Below, piece after piece: positions 1 to 11,200 of a stretch of 64,000 bases of DNA. The position numbers and the translations under genes are program-made. The stretch's first letter is position 1; every line of letters starts with the position of its first letter. The notes under the pieces were generated by a model, which saw nothing but the letters and a program-made list of their open reading frames with translations, was not told where the DNA came from and ran no database searches. This stretch comes from Chitinophaga flava (GTDB taxonomy: Bacteria > Bacteroidota > Bacteroidia > Chitinophagales > Chitinophagaceae): positions 2,790,001 through 2,854,000 of the forward strand of contig NZ_QFFJ01000002.1 in the NCBI RefSeq assembly GCF_003308995.1, read 5' to 3'.

Positions 1-1
1 G

Positions 2-1700
2 CTGGAAGCCATACCACTGACCGGCAGCGGAAAGGTAAACCGCAAGGCTTTGCCAGACCCTGATGCAGCTGCCCTGCTGTCTGATAATTTTGTAGCGCCA
101 CGCAATGAAACAGAACGTATCCTCGTGGATATATGGCAACAATTACTCAATCTTCCCCGTGTAGGCGTTTACGATAACTTCTTTGAATCAGGCGGAGACT
201 CCATCATTTCCATACAGGTAGTCAGCCGTGCGAGACGCGCCGGTCTGGAGTTCCAGCCACGCGACCTCTTTACGCACCAGCATATCGCTGCACTGGCAAC
301 AGAAGTGTTGTCTCGGAAGAAAGATACCCTGACAGGTGAACAGGGCCTGCTGGCCGGAGCCAGCGGCATGTTGCCCATCCAACAATGGTATCTTGAAACA
401 GCTGGTATCAATACACCTTATTTCAACCAGAGTGTCCTACTGACAATTAATAAAAAAGTAGATGCTACCGACTTGTCGGCTGCTATCAAACAACTGGTGG
501 CTTACCACGATACGTTGCGGTTTAAGTACACGCATACCGGCACCGCATGGGAACAGGTTTACGGTACTTATGAAGGAATGCTGGCAGCGGAAGACCTGCA
601 GGCCATTCCGGCAACACAGCTGGCAGACCGCATCCTTGAACTAAGTAACCACTATCAGGCCACACTTAGCATAGAAAGCGGTATCCTGGTTAGAGCTGTG
701 TTAATACAAACACCGTCATCCGAAACGCATAACAGACTGCTGATGGTGGTGCATCACCTGGCCATCGACGGCGTTTCCTGGCGTATTCTGCTGGAAGACC
801 TGGAACTGCTGCTGCAACAAGGCGCTGCTGCGCTTTCCATGCCTAAGGGTAGTTCCTATCGCCAGTGGCAACAAGCGCTCGCCAGGTATGGCGAAACGGC
901 TCGCCTGCAAAAACAACAGTCCTACTGGGAGAAAATCAGGGAACATTATATCCCGCTGCGTACAGAAAAAGCAGCTCCGGAAAATATAACAATATCGGAT
1001 ATACGTACACTGGATGTACGACTGGGGCAGCCACAAACCCAACAACTGCTGCAACGTACGTCACATGCTTATCATACCGAAGTAAATGATGTGCTCCTCG
1101 CTGCATTAACACAGGTATTGTCTGCCTGGAACAGATCCACCAGTATGGTCATCGGACTGGAAGGCCATGGTCGTGAGGACATCACATCAGGAGTAGACAC
1201 CAGCCGTACCGTAGGGTGGTTTACCAGCCTTTATCCGGTGTTCCTGCCTGCAACGGCAGCCGGACAGCCCGGCACCTTGTTGAAAACAGTGAAAGAACAG
1301 TTGCGTAAAGTGACTGACAAGGGGATCGGTTATGGTGTACTGAAATATATCAATAAAGTTGCGGCCCTACAGGGTAATGATCCATGGGATGTAGTGTTCA
1401 ACTATCTCGGACAGTCAGATAATATCATGCAGTCCGGTAGTTACCTGGGCATCGCCCATGAACCTTCCGGATCATCCGCATCTCCGGAACTAAAAGTAAA
1501 TGAGAAGATAGGAGTAGACTGTATGGTGCGAGGCGGTGAGCTGATCGTACAATGGAAATATAGCAGTCTGCACTACGATGCTGCCACTATCCAGCAACTG
1601 GCCACCGGGTATATCCAACAGCTGGAAACGCTCATCAGCCACTGTGTGGAGCAATCCGAAACTGTCGCTACACCGTCCGACTATGGTCTGGGGCAGAATA
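2..1700 (+). other. NRPS module 0 (partial): A-domain tail, PCP, epimerization domain
   Basis: Only the A10 region of the adenylation domain is inside the window, so its substrate cannot be read. The PCP and a full E domain follow (HHLAIDGVSW at about bases 750-780, GLEGHGRE, RTVGWFTS, NYLGQSD). The residue loaded by this module is therefore expected to be passed on in D configuration. Confidence 0.9.
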
Positions 1701-4700
1701 TTAGCATAGAAGAGCTGGATCGTTTCCTGGACTCACCTTATCAGGGCATAGCCAGACGTAAACAGGTGGCTGGTATATACCCGCTGAGCGGATTACAGGC
1801 TGGTATGCTGTTCCATAGTTTGTATGACGGGGAAAGTGGAACCTACATCGAACAGTTTATATGTGATCTGGAAAATCTGCAACCACAGGCCTTTATTCAT
1901 AGTTGGAACCGTTTGCTCGAACAATACAGCATTCTGCGCAGTGCATTCTATTATGATGAATTCAGCATACCGGTACAATGCGTATATCAGCAGGTGGAAA
2001 TACCAGTGGCTATACTGGATTATACTCATCTCAATGCAGCAGAACAGGAAGCGGCTTTTGAGACTTTCAAGGCGGAAGACCTGCGTCAGGGATTTGATTT
2101 CCGTGAGGCTCCATTGATGCGGCTCTCACTGCTGCGCCTGCACGAAAATAACTACCGCCTCCTCTGGACCTCGCACCACATGTTGCTGGATGGATGGTCA
2201 TTGCCCGTGCTGGTAGACAGTTTGCTCAATACCTACGAGTTGATAGTATCCGGCAAAGAGCTGCCGCCTGTAACGGTAGATCTCTTCGAAGACTATATCC
2301 GCTACACCGAAAAGCTGGATAAAGAACTAATGGCATCCTTCTGGAAAAAATACCTGGAAGGTGCTACTGAAGGAACGCTGATGCCATTTATTGATGCTGT
2401 TGCTACCAGAACCAAAGGCAGCGGAGTATACAAGGAAAAACGTATCGCGCTCGACGAAGCAGCTACCCGCCAGCTGGCGGCTTTTGCCCAACAACATCAT
2501 ATCACCACCAGTACGCTGATGGAGGGCGTGTGGGCGTACCTGTTATACCGGTATACCGGCCGCCAGGAAGTCACCTATGGTGTTACCGTGTCCGGAAGAC
2601 CGGAAGATCTGCCAGGTGTTGAGCAAAGGGTAGGGCTTTATATTAATACTCTCCCGCTTCATACCAGAATAGAAGAAACTACGAATATCGTATCCTGGCT
2701 GCAGGAACTGCAGGCAGGCCAGCTGAAGAGCCGTGAGTTCCAGTATGCAGGCCTGAACGATGTGCAGCAATGGGCTGGCATTACCGGTGATCTGTTCGAC
2801 AGCTCCATCACTTTCCAGAACTATCCTGTCAACGAAGTACTGTCAGCAAAAGACTGGCAGCTACGGATCCACAATCTGGAAATACATCCGCATACGAACT
2901 ATCCGCTGACGATCATTATTGGTATTGCTGCAGAAACAAGCCTGTTGTTCAGCTACAACAGTGGTATGTTGCAGGAATCATTTATTGAAATGATCGCGGC
3001 CCATTTCCGCCGTGTACTGGAACAGATTATCACACTGGGAACCGCTACAGTGGCTTCGCTGGAGATGATCACGCCGGCAGAGAAAAAGACGCTGCTGAAT
3101 ACCTTTACAGTGTCTTATCCAGATAGGGCTACGGTTACCACGCTGTTTGAAGCACAGGCCGATCGTGTACCGAAAGAGGTAGCCGTTGTATATGAGGCTG
3201 GAGCGCTTACTTACCAACAGCTGGAAGAACGCGCCAATCAGCTGGCCCGTTACCTGCTGGACCATGGAGTGCGTCCCGGGGATATGGTTCCACTGTACAT
3301 AGAACGTTCACTGCATATGATGGTGGGCATGCTGGGCATCCTGAAGGCAGGTGCCGCCTATGTGCCCATAGACCAGGATTTCCCGGCAGAAAGGATCGCT
3401 TATATGTTAAAGGATACCGCTGCCAGTGTAGTAGTGAGCAGCAAAGCCTGTGCAAGTGCATTACCTCAGCATGATGCGTTGCATATCGTACAACTGGACA
3501 GCGAGCAGCTGAATCATCAGCGTATAGAACGTATACAGCTGCCGCATCATCCCGACCAGGTAGCTTATGTGATCTATACTTCCGGTAGTACCGGACAGCC
3601 TAAGGGCGTTATGGTCACTCATCGTAACCTGGTAGACTATACGTTTGGACTGAAGCAGGCAACACCACTGGAAGAATGCCGTTCTTTCGGTCTGTTGTCG
3701 AGCATCGCTACAGACCTTGGTAATACGGTGATCTTCGGTTCCTTGCTTACCGGCGGTGCGTTGCATCTGTTCTCTAAAGATGCTATCAATGACCCCGATA
3801 TTATCCATCAATATCTGCGTAAACACCCGGTAGATTGTATCAAGATAGTACCTTCTCACTGGAAGGCACTCAGCTCCGGCGATCATCTGCTGCTGCCAGG
3901 TAAACTGCTCATCTTCGGTGGGGAGGCGCTGGATGCAGGTGTGATCGAAAGTATCCGTGCTACCGGCACCGGTTGTGTGGTGGTTAACCACTATGGTCCA
4001 ACGGAAACGACTATAGGAAAACTACTGCATGTAGTAAAAGACGACTACGTATACAATAAAACCGTACCTATTGGCCGGCCATTCTCCAATACCAGCGTGT
4101 ATGTGGTGAGCCCTGCCGGGAAACTATGTCCCACAGGGGTTCCGGGTGAACTGTGGATTGGAGGAACTGGTGTAGCCGAAGGATATCTCAATAATGAAAC
4201 ACTTACCCAGTCAAAATTTATTGCCGATCCATTCCAGCCGGATACTACGGAACGTTTGTACCGGACGGGGGACCTGGTGAAATACCTGCCGGACGGTAAT
4301 ATACTTTTCATGGGCCGTATCGATGATCAGGTGAAGATCAGAGGTTACAGGATAGAACCAGGAGAGATAGAAGCTGTATTGGCAGCCTGTGAGCTGATCA
4401 GCCAGGCAGCCGTGCTGGTAAAGGCAGATACCGCTGGCGACAAACGTCTGGTGGCTTATATCGTGTCGGAAGGTGAGCTGAACAAAGACGGTGTGATGGA
4501 ATATATCAGGAAAGAATTGCCTGAATATATGCATCCCTCTTCCCTTGTAGTCCTGGACCACTTCCCGCTGCTGGCCAATGGTAAAACAGACCGTAAAGCA
4601 TTGCCTGATCCTGAAGCTACTACTGTACAGACGGATAAATATGAAGCACCTGTAACACAAACTGAAATAAAGCTGACCGCTATCTGGGCAGCCTTGCTGG

Positions 4701-7700
4701 AAGTAGAGAACGTAGGGCTGCATGACGACTTCTTCGTCCTGGGCGGACACTCCCTGCTGGCGATCCGTCTGATATCGGCCATCCGCAAGGAACTAACAGC
4801 AGAGGTAGTGATCGGCGACGTGTTTGATTATCCCACTGTTAAAACACTGGCGGCACATCTGGACAAGAGCAATGTCCGGACAGCAGCACCGGCCATCCTC
4901 CACAAGGAAAGGCCTGCAAGGGTGCCGCTTTCGTTTAGCCAGGAACGTTTGTGGTTCATTGATCAGATGGAAGGCAGTGTGCACTATCACGTACCTACGG
5001 TGTTAAGGCTGAAAGGTACGCTGGACAAAGCAGCGTTGGCCAATGCACTGCAAACCATCGTGGCCCGCCACGAGATTTTACGGACAGTGATGGAACAGGA
5101 AGACGGACAAGCTTTCCAGCGTGTAAAAGAAGCATGGGACTGGAAGATGGATATCATCGACGGAACGCCCTGGAAACAGGATATCGTATCCCTGCACGCC
5201 GAAATAGACCGCCTGATCAGTCTGCCATTTGATCTGCAGAAAGATCATATGTTGCGTGTACATCTGATTGCGCTTTCAGAAGAAGAATATGTGCTGGTGG
5301 TTATCCTGCACCATATCGCTTCAGACGGCTGGTCTACCGTGATCCTGGTAGAAGAGCTGATAGAGCTGTATGCCGCTGCCCTGGAAGACCGCATACCACA
5401 GTTAAAACCCATGCAGATACAATACGCCGATTATGCCCTCTGGCAGCGTAACTATCTGTCTGGTGATATGTTGGAACAACAGTTGGCATACTGGAAAAAT
5501 AAGCTGAGCGACGTAGCACCGTTACAGTTACCTACGGATTATATCCGCCCGGCTGTTCAAAGTACCCGCGGAGCCAGAAGCTGGTTCACACTCGACAAAC
5601 AACTGACAGATCAGATACATACATTGTCCAGACAAGAAGGTGTGACGCTGTTTATGACTATGCTGGCTGCCTTTAAGGTATTACTGTCTCGCTACAGCGG
5701 ACAGGATGATATTTGCGTAGGTACACCGGTGGCAGGCAGAACACAACAGGAAACGGAAGGTCTCATCGGCTTCTTTATCAATACCATCGCCCTGCGCGCT
5801 GATTTGAGCAACAACCCTGCATTCACCACTTTCCTGCAACAGATAAAGGAAACCACACTGGGAGCTTTTGCACATCAGGAAGTGCCCTTTGAGAAGATTG
5901 TGGATGCAGTAGTGAAAGACAGGGATGTAAGCCGTACACCGCTGTTCCAGTCGGTATTTGTATTGCAGAACGTACCACCGGTACCGGAACTGCGCCTGGG
6001 CAACATACAGTTTACACACGAAGAAATACCTTATACCAAAACCAAGGTAGACCTGAACTTCACCCTGGAAGAAACAGCCAGCGGTATGGTAGGTTGTGTG
6101 GAATACTGTGTGGACCTCTTTAAAGAAACTACCATCCAAAGGATGATACAGCATTTCGAACAACTGTTGCGTTCCATTATTGCAGCACCCGCTGTATCTG
6201 TAGGAACTATACCGATGTTGAATGCTGCGGAAGAAAAAGAACTGTTGTATGATTTTAACGACACGGCAACAGATTATCCAACAGGAAAAACAATTATCGA
6301 TCAGCTGAAAGCCCAGGTAGCATTACAGCCAGAAGCCACCGCGCTGGTGTTTACTACGCATCAGTTGAGCTATAAAACACTGGATGAGCGTTCAGCACAA
6401 CTGGCGCATCATCTCCGCAAAAAAGGTGTTAGCAATGGTGCACTGGTGCCCGTTTGCCTGGAACGTTCACTGGAAATGATCATCAGCATTTTAGCTATTC
6501 TGAAGGCGGGAGCGGCATATGTGCCAATAGATCCTGAATATCCTGCAGAGCGTATCAGTTATATGCTGGAAGACACCGGTGCAAAAGTGATGGTCAGCAG
6601 CAGTGCCTGCAGTGATAAGCTCTATGGTGCTCGTCCGGGTGCGAAGATTATAGTGGTAGACGATGAATGGGAAACTATACAGCGATACCCAGCCGTAGAT
6701 CCTGAAAATCCGCCACAGCCGGATGATCTGGCCTATGTGATCTTTACTTCCGGTTCTACGGGCAAACCCAAAGGGGTGATGCTGGAACACTACGGTGTGG
6801 TGAACCTGGCGCTGAGCCAGCGGGATGCCCTGTGGCTGAAGCCTGGCATGAGATCCCTGCAGTTTGCTTCTTTCGGCTTTGATGCTTCCTGCTATGAAAT
6901 CTTTAATACGCTGCTGAGTGGTGGTATACTGGTACTGCCTCGTAAGGAAGACCTGTTGTCTGCCGACAGTTTTGCAGAACTGGTCAATACCCAGCAGGTA
7001 GAACTGGTGACACTGCCTCCATCTTACCAGCATATTATCAAGGATGTGCTGGGGCCTGTGAAAACAATCGTATCTGCCGGGGAACCTCTCAACAGGGAAG
7101 ACGCCAAATACCTGCAGGCAAAAGGTATTCGTGTAGTTAACGCCTACGGACCTACGGAAAACACAGTATGTACCACGCTTACAGACAAGCCTGTACTGGA
7201 AGACAATGTAGTGGTCATCGGTAAGCCTATTGCCAATGTAAGCGTATTCATACTGGACCGTTATATGGGACTGTGCCCTGTGGGTGTAGCCGGTGAAATG
7301 TGTATCGGCGGCCCTGGCCTTGCCCGCGGTTATCTCCACAGAGAAACACTCACCGCAGAGAAATTTATTCCTCATCCTTTCAGCTCAATCCCCGGAACCC
7401 GCCTGTATCGTACTGGTGACACTGCCAGATGGTTACCCGATGGAAACATTGAATACATCGGCCGTATCGATCATCAGGTGAAGATCCGTGGCTACAGGAT
7501 AGAACTGGGTGAAATTGAAACCGTGCTGCTGGAATGCGGCCTGGTAAACGAAGCTGTAGTACTGGCCAGAGCAGATGGTGCAGACAATAAACGGCTGGTA
7601 GGTTATGTGGTACCACAGGGTACGTTTGACAAAGACGGTATCCTCGAATACCTGAAAGAAAAACTGCCGGAATACATGGTGCCAGCCCTGCTCATAGAAA

Positions 7701-8065
7701 TGGACCAGCTGCCAGTGACGGCCAGCGGTAAAATAGACCGCCGTGCCCTGCCAGACCCGGATGAAATCATGAAGAAGGGAGAATTCATCGCTCCGCGCAA
7801 TGAAATGGAAAGCGCGCTGGCCGACATCTGGCAGGAACTGCTGGAAGTGCCACGGGTAGGCATATACGACGACTTCTTTGAGCTGGGCGGTGATTCACTG
7901 CTGGCGGTAAGGGTAGTGTCTTATATGAAACGGAAGCTTTCCATCAGCATCCAGGTCAGCAAACTCTTTGAGTATAAAAACGTAGCAGCGTTGTCCGAAT
8001 ATGTACAGGCCCTTACATCGGCCACCACCGACGACAACGAAGCATACGATGTACACGAGCTGTAG
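2..8065 (+). CDS. Non-ribosomal peptide synthetase, 5' end outside window: (A)-PCP-E / C-A(Asp)-PCP / C-A(Phe-like)-PCP
   Basis: Partial NRPS; the frame is open from base 2, so the true start lies upstream. Visible residues (codon 1 at base 2) begin with the last A-domain motif (GSGKVNRKAL). A carrier domain follows (GGDSI, phosphopantetheine Ser about residue 67), then an epimerization domain (HHLAIDGVSW about 250, VGWFTSLYP, NYLGQSD). Next is a C domain (HHMLLDGWS about 725), an Asp-type A domain (about 1047-1530), a carrier (Ser about 1584), an LCL-type C domain (HHIASDGWS about 1770), an aromatic-type A domain (about 2097-2583) and a last carrier (GGDSL about 2632). The protein acts in the cytoplasm and extends a carrier-bound peptide by two residues after epimerizing the residue handed on by the upstream module. 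The acidic C-terminal tail (TTDDNEAYDVHEL) resembles that of the next protein and probably docks onto its TubC-like N-terminus. The next NRPS gene starts 45 bases downstream. The family assignment is certain; the substrates are read by eye. Confidence 0.97.
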   Translation: MEAIPLTGSGKVNRKALPDPDAAALLSDNFVAPRNETERILVDIWQQLLNLPRVGVYDNFFESGGDSIISIQVVSRARRAGLEFQPRDLFTHQHIAALATEVLSRKKDTLTGEQGLLAGASGMLPIQQWYLETAGINTPYFNQSVLLTINKKVDATDLSAAIKQLVAYHDTLRFKYTHTGTAWEQVYGTYEGMLAAEDLQAIPATQLADRILELSNHYQATLSIESGILVRAVLIQTPSSETHNRLLMVVHHLAIDGVSWRILLEDLELLLQQGAAALSMPKGSSYRQWQQALARYGETARLQKQQSYWEKIREHYIPLRTEKAAPENITISDIRTLDVRLGQPQTQQLLQRTSHAYHTEVNDVLLAALTQVLSAWNRSTSMVIGLEGHGREDITSGVDTSRTVGWFTSLYPVFLPATAAGQPGTLLKTVKEQLRKVTDKGIGYGVLKYINKVAALQGNDPWDVVFNYLGQSDNIMQSGSYLGIAHEPSGSSASPELKVNEKIGVDCMVRGGELIVQWKYSSLHYDAATIQQLATGYIQQLETLISHCVEQSETVATPSDYGLGQNISIEELDRFLDSPYQGIARRKQVAGIYPLSGLQAGMLFHSLYDGESGTYIEQFICDLENLQPQAFIHSWNRLLEQYSILRSAFYYDEFSIPVQCVYQQVEIPVAILDYTHLNAAEQEAAFETFKAEDLRQGFDFREAPLMRLSLLRLHENNYRLLWTSHHMLLDGWSLPVLVDSLLNTYELIVSGKELPPVTVDLFEDYIRYTEKLDKELMASFWKKYLEGATEGTLMPFIDAVATRTKGSGVYKEKRIALDEAATRQLAAFAQQHHITTSTLMEGVWAYLLYRYTGRQEVTYGVTVSGRPEDLPGVEQRVGLYINTLPLHTRIEETTNIVSWLQELQAGQLKSREFQYAGLNDVQQWAGITGDLFDSSITFQNYPVNEVLSAKDWQLRIHNLEIHPHTNYPLTIIIGIAAETSLLFSYNSGMLQESFIEMIAAHFRRVLEQIITLGTATVASLEMITPAEKKTLLNTFTVSYPDRATVTTLFEAQADRVPKEVAVVYEAGALTYQQLEERANQLARYLLDHGVRPGDMVPLYIERSLHMMVGMLGILKAGAAYVPIDQDFPAERIAYMLKDTAASVVVSSKACASALPQHDALHIVQLDSEQLNHQRIERIQLPHHPDQVAYVIYTSGSTGQPKGVMVTHRNLVDYTFGLKQATPLEECRSFGLLSSIATDLGNTVIFGSLLTGGALHLFSKDAINDPDIIHQYLRKHPVDCIKIVPSHWKALSSGDHLLLPGKLLIFGGEALDAGVIESIRATGTGCVVVNHYGPTETTIGKLLHVVKDDYVYNKTVPIGRPFSNTSVYVVSPAGKLCPTGVPGELWIGGTGVAEGYLNNETLTQSKFIADPFQPDTTERLYRTGDLVKYLPDGNILFMGRIDDQVKIRGYRIEPGEIEAVLAACELISQAAVLVKADTAGDKRLVAYIVSEGELNKDGVMEYIRKELPEYMHPSSLVVLDHFPLLANGKTDRKALPDPEATTVQTDKYEAPVTQTEIKLTAIWAALLEVENVGLHDDFFVLGGHSLLAIRLISAIRKELTAEVVIGDVFDYPTVKTLAAHLDKSNVRTAAPAILHKERPARVPLSFSQERLWFIDQMEGSVHYHVPTVLRLKGTLDKAALANALQTIVARHEILRTVMEQEDGQAFQRVKEAWDWKMDIIDGTPWKQDIVSLHAEIDRLISLPFDLQKDHMLRVHLIALSEEEYVLVVILHHIASDGWSTVILVEELIELYAAALEDRIPQLKPMQIQYADYALWQRNYLSGDMLEQQLAYWKNKLSDVAPLQLPTDYIRPAVQSTRGARSWFTLDKQLTDQIHTLSRQEGVTLFMTMLAAFKVLLSRYSGQDDICVGTPVAGRTQQETEGLIGFFINTIALRADLSNNPAFTTFLQQIKETTLGAFAHQEVPFEKIVDAVVKDRDVSRTPLFQSVFVLQNVPPVPELRLGNIQFTHEEIPYTKTKVDLNFTLEETASGMVGCVEYCVDLFKETTIQRMIQHFEQLLRSIIAAPAVSVGTIPMLNAAEEKELLYDFNDTATDYPTGKTIIDQLKAQVALQPEATALVFTTHQLSYKTLDERSAQLAHHLRKKGVSNGALVPVCLERSLEMIISILAILKAGAAYVPIDPEYPAERISYMLEDTGAKVMVSSSACSDKLYGARPGAKIIVVDDEWETIQRYPAVDPENPPQPDDLAYVIFTSGSTGKPKGVMLEHYGVVNLALSQRDALWLKPGMRSLQFASFGFDASCYEIFNTLLSGGILVLPRKEDLLSADSFAELVNTQQVELVTLPPSYQHIIKDVLGPVKTIVSAGEPLNREDAKYLQAKGIRVVNAYGPTENTVCTTLTDKPVLEDNVVVIGKPIANVSVFILDRYMGLCPVGVAGEMCIGGPGLARGYLHRETLTAEKFIPHPFSSIPGTRLYRTGDTARWLPDGNIEYIGRIDHQVKIRGYRIELGEIETVLLECGLVNEAVVLARADGADNKRLVGYVVPQGTFDKDGILEYLKEKLPEYMVPALLIEMDQLPVTASGKIDRRALPDPDEIMKKGEFIAPRNEMESALADIWQELLEVPRVGIYDDFFELGGDSLLAVRVVSYMKRKLSISIQVSKLFEYKNVAALSEYVQALTSATTDDNEAYDVHEL
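1700..4900 (+). other. NRPS module 1: C (D-donor type) - A (Asp) - PCP
   Basis: The C domain starts with the SGLQAGMLFHSLYD-type opening shared by all C domains that follow an E domain here. In the A domain the usual FDxS core is replaced by TDLGNT at about base 3712. Aligned on GrsA, the pocket reads D-L-T-K-I-G-H-I-G plus the A10 Lys (K from CIKIVPS, I/G from LIFGGEA, H from NHYGPTE, I/G from TTIGK). The textbook Asp code is DLTKVGHIGK, so Asp is a strong prediction. The carrier has GGHSL. Confidence 0.85.
4910..8065 (+). other. NRPS module 2: C (LCL) - A (aromatic, Phe-like) - PCP
   Basis: The C domain opens with SFSQERLWFIDQMEG and has HHIASDGWS. The A-domain pocket reads D-A-Y-T-V-A-A-V-C-K from FDASCYEIF, VTLPPSY, IVSAGEP and NAYGPTENTVC. 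This is close to Phe codes (GrsA DAWTIAAICK). Phe is the best guess; Tyr or Trp cannot be excluded. There is no E domain, so an L residue is expected. Confidence 0.75.
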
Positions 8066-8110
8066 GCTGCGATATCATCCAACATTTACAGGCTATTTTA
8101 ATAATAACAT

Positions 8111-8290
8111 ATGATTGAGGTTAACTTCAATAAAGCAATAGCAGTAGTGACGAAGGCGAGAGAGAATGGCGTAGTGCTTTTTCTGGAAGATGGTAAAATT
8201 AAATTTAAGACACCCAAAAATACCGGCATCGCGCCGGAACTCCTGGAAGAGATAAAATTACACCGGGAGGAAATAAAAGCATTGTTGCAC
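8111..8290 (+). other. TubC-like N-terminal docking domain (second NRPS)
   Basis: The first ~60 residues (MIEVNFNKAIAVV..., GKIKFKTPKN, ELLEEIKLHREEIKALL) match the small alpha-beta TubC N-terminal docking fold: a helix, a GV.L hairpin with KIK, and a final amphipathic helix just before the C domain. In this family it binds a short acidic tail of the upstream synthetase. The preceding NRPS ends in such a tail. Confidence 0.8.
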
Positions 8291-11200
8291 CAGGCAGGCG
8301 CCGGAGATGAAGAACAGATCATCGCCGGCGCTGCTGCCGCAGCTTCGGATATCCGTTTGTCGTATAGCCAGGAACGTTTGTGGTTCATCGACCAGCTGGA
8401 AGGCAGCGTGAAATACCATATACCGATAGTGCTGAAGTTGAAGGGAGATTTGCAGATAACAGCCCTCCGCGATGCACTGAGAACAATCGTCAACAGACAT
8501 GAAGTGCTGCGCACCGTCTTCCGCGAAACCGGTGGTGTTGCCACTCAGCTGGTACTTGGCAAAGATGCCTGGGACCTGGATGTGCTGACTCCTGACTATT
8601 ATAACGATCCGGCTGCACTACCTGTGGCTATACAAGCCATCATCGACAAACCATTTGACCTGTCAACAGATCATATGTTGCGGGCACATCTGATAGCTCC
8701 TGGTACTGATGAATATTTGCTGGTAGCGGTATTGCACCATATTGCCGCTGATGGATGGTCTACCGGTATCATCGTAGAAGAACTGGTTGAGCTGTATCAT
8801 GCGCTGGTGAAGGGCGTGATACCTGAACTACCGGTAGTGCATACACAGTATGCCGACTATGCCTTGTGGCAACGGAAATATTTATCCGGTAAAACACTGG
8901 AGGCACAGCTGCAATACTGGAAGGATAAACTGTCCGGTACAGCGGTGCTGGAACTGCCTGCAGACTATCCCCGGCCTGCTTCGCAAAGTAATCGTGGTGC
9001 TATCGTTTCGTTTAGCCTTGACAGTGATATATCAGAAAAGGTAAAGGCCTTTTCGAAGCAGGAAGGTGTTACCGTCTTTATGACGCTGCTGGCCGCTTTT
9101 AAGGTGCTGTTGTACCGTTATACCGGGCAGGATGATATCTGTGTAGGTACGCCGGTGGCGGGAAGAACAAGGAAAGAGCTGGAAAACCTGATTGGTTTCT
9201 TCATCAATTCATTAGCACTGCGCAGTGATATGAGCGGGCAGCCTGCGTTTAACACCCTGCTGCAACAGATCAAACAAACTACCCTGGCAGCCTACGATCA
9301 TCAGGAACTTCCTTTTGAGAAGATAGTAGAAGCGGTGGTAAAGGAAAGAGACCTGGCAAGAAACCCGTTGTTTCAGGTGATGTTTGCCCTGCAGAATATG
9401 CCGGCATCGCCGGAGCTGGAGCTGGACGGTGTTACCTTTTCCTTTGTCGGCACAGAACATACCACGGCCAAGTTTGATCTGACCTGTTCCATGGAAGAGA
9501 GTGAATCAGGTTTTACCGGAAGGATGGAATATTGCACCGATCTTTTTAATGAGCAGACCATCAACAGGATGATCGGACATTTCCGGCAGCTGCTGACAGC
9601 CATATTAGAGGCACCTGATACAATGATCAGTGTGTTGCCGTTGCTCACTGATGATGAGCGGCAGCAGGCTTTAACAGCATTCAATAATACTGCTGTTGAT
9701 TATGCAGGCGATCAGTCTGTGCCGGCATTGTTTGCCGCACAGGCAGCACAAACACCGGATGCAGTAGCGGTGATGTTTGGAGAAACAGTATTGCATTACG
9801 GTGCATTACAGGAGCGTTCAAATCAGCTGGCCCATTATCTCCGCAGTAAAGGTGTACAGAAAGGCAGTCTGGTGCCGGTTTGTATGGAACGTTCACTGGA
9901 AATGATGATAGGCATCCTGGCGGTTCTGAAGGCCGGCGCTGCTTACATGCCTTTAGATCCGGCTTATCCGGCAGAAAGGCTCAACTTTATGCTGGAAGAA
10001 AGCAGGAGTAATCTGTTGCTGACCACTACAACATTCAATGAACGATTCACCAAAGAAAGGCCGGAAACGGAACTGATATTTTTAGACAAGCTGCCCGAAC
10101 TGCTGGAAGCACAGCCGGTGGCGGATCTTGATAATCTGCCTTCACCGCAGGACCTGGCGTATGTGATGTATACTTCCGGTTCTACCGGTAAGCCCAAGGG
10201 TGTGCTGGTCACTCACCGGAATATCACGAGCCTGGTATTACAACCTAATTATGTTTCCCTGAAGAATACCGATAGAATCCTGTCTGCGGGCTCGCTGGCC
10301 TTTGATGCCACCACCTTTGAATACTGGGGTATGCTACTGAATGGTGGCGGTTTGGTATTAAGTGCGGAAAACAGTCTGCTGGATAGCGCTGTGTTTAAAC
10401 AGGAACTGTATAGTAAGGAAGTAACGGCGCTGTTTATTACTACCAGCTGGTTCAATCAGCTGGTAGATACGGATGTTACTGTGTTTGCGCGGCTTTCCGC
10501 TATCCTTGTCGGAGGAGAGAAAATGTCTGAAAAACATGCGGAGCGGTTCCGGCAAGCTTATCCGAATATCAACATCAGTAACATCTACGGCCCTACGGAA
10601 AATACTACTTTCTCTTTAAGTTACCATATCAACAGTCAGGGGCTCACCGCCAGTACACCTATCGGAGTGCCGCTGAATAACCGTACCGCCTATGTGCTGG
10701 ATGCTGCTCAGCAGCTGGTACCGGTAGGCGTGGCCGGAGAACTATATGTGGGTGGTGATGGGCTGTCACTTGGTTATCTCGACAGACCTGAACTCACTGC
10801 AGAAAAATTTGTCCCGAATCCTTTCAGTGAAGAGCCTGGCGCCAGGTTGTACCGTACCGGAGACCGGGCCCGCTGGCAGCCGGATGGCAATATCGTTTAC
10901 CTGGGCCGTATGGATGATCAGGTGAAGATCCGTGGTTTCAGGATAGAACCCGGAGAGGTGGAGAGTGTGCTGCTGGCTTCTGAACTGGTGACGCAGGGCG
11001 TAGTAGTGGTAAGAACAGATGATAAAGGCGTTAAAAGACTGGCGGCATACGTCGTGGCTGCCGGCACCTTTGACCGTGAGGCTATTCTTGCTTATTTGAA
11101 AGAAAAATTACCGGAGTACATGGTGCCTTCTCTGTTGGTGCCGATGGAAAAACTACCGGTGACGGCTAATGGTAAAATTGATAAAAAGGCGCTGCCAGAG

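Noticed and set aside
3461..3991. Long open frames antisense to the NRPS genes (also at 6491-7375, 18590-19141, 34001-34765 and others)
   Set aside because: They lie wholly inside strongly conserved NRPS domains, have no family features, and their composition is that of a reverse-strand shadow.
3700..4060. TDLGNT-type A domains as dead domains
   Set aside because: All other core motifs are intact and the pocket aligns to the Asp code.
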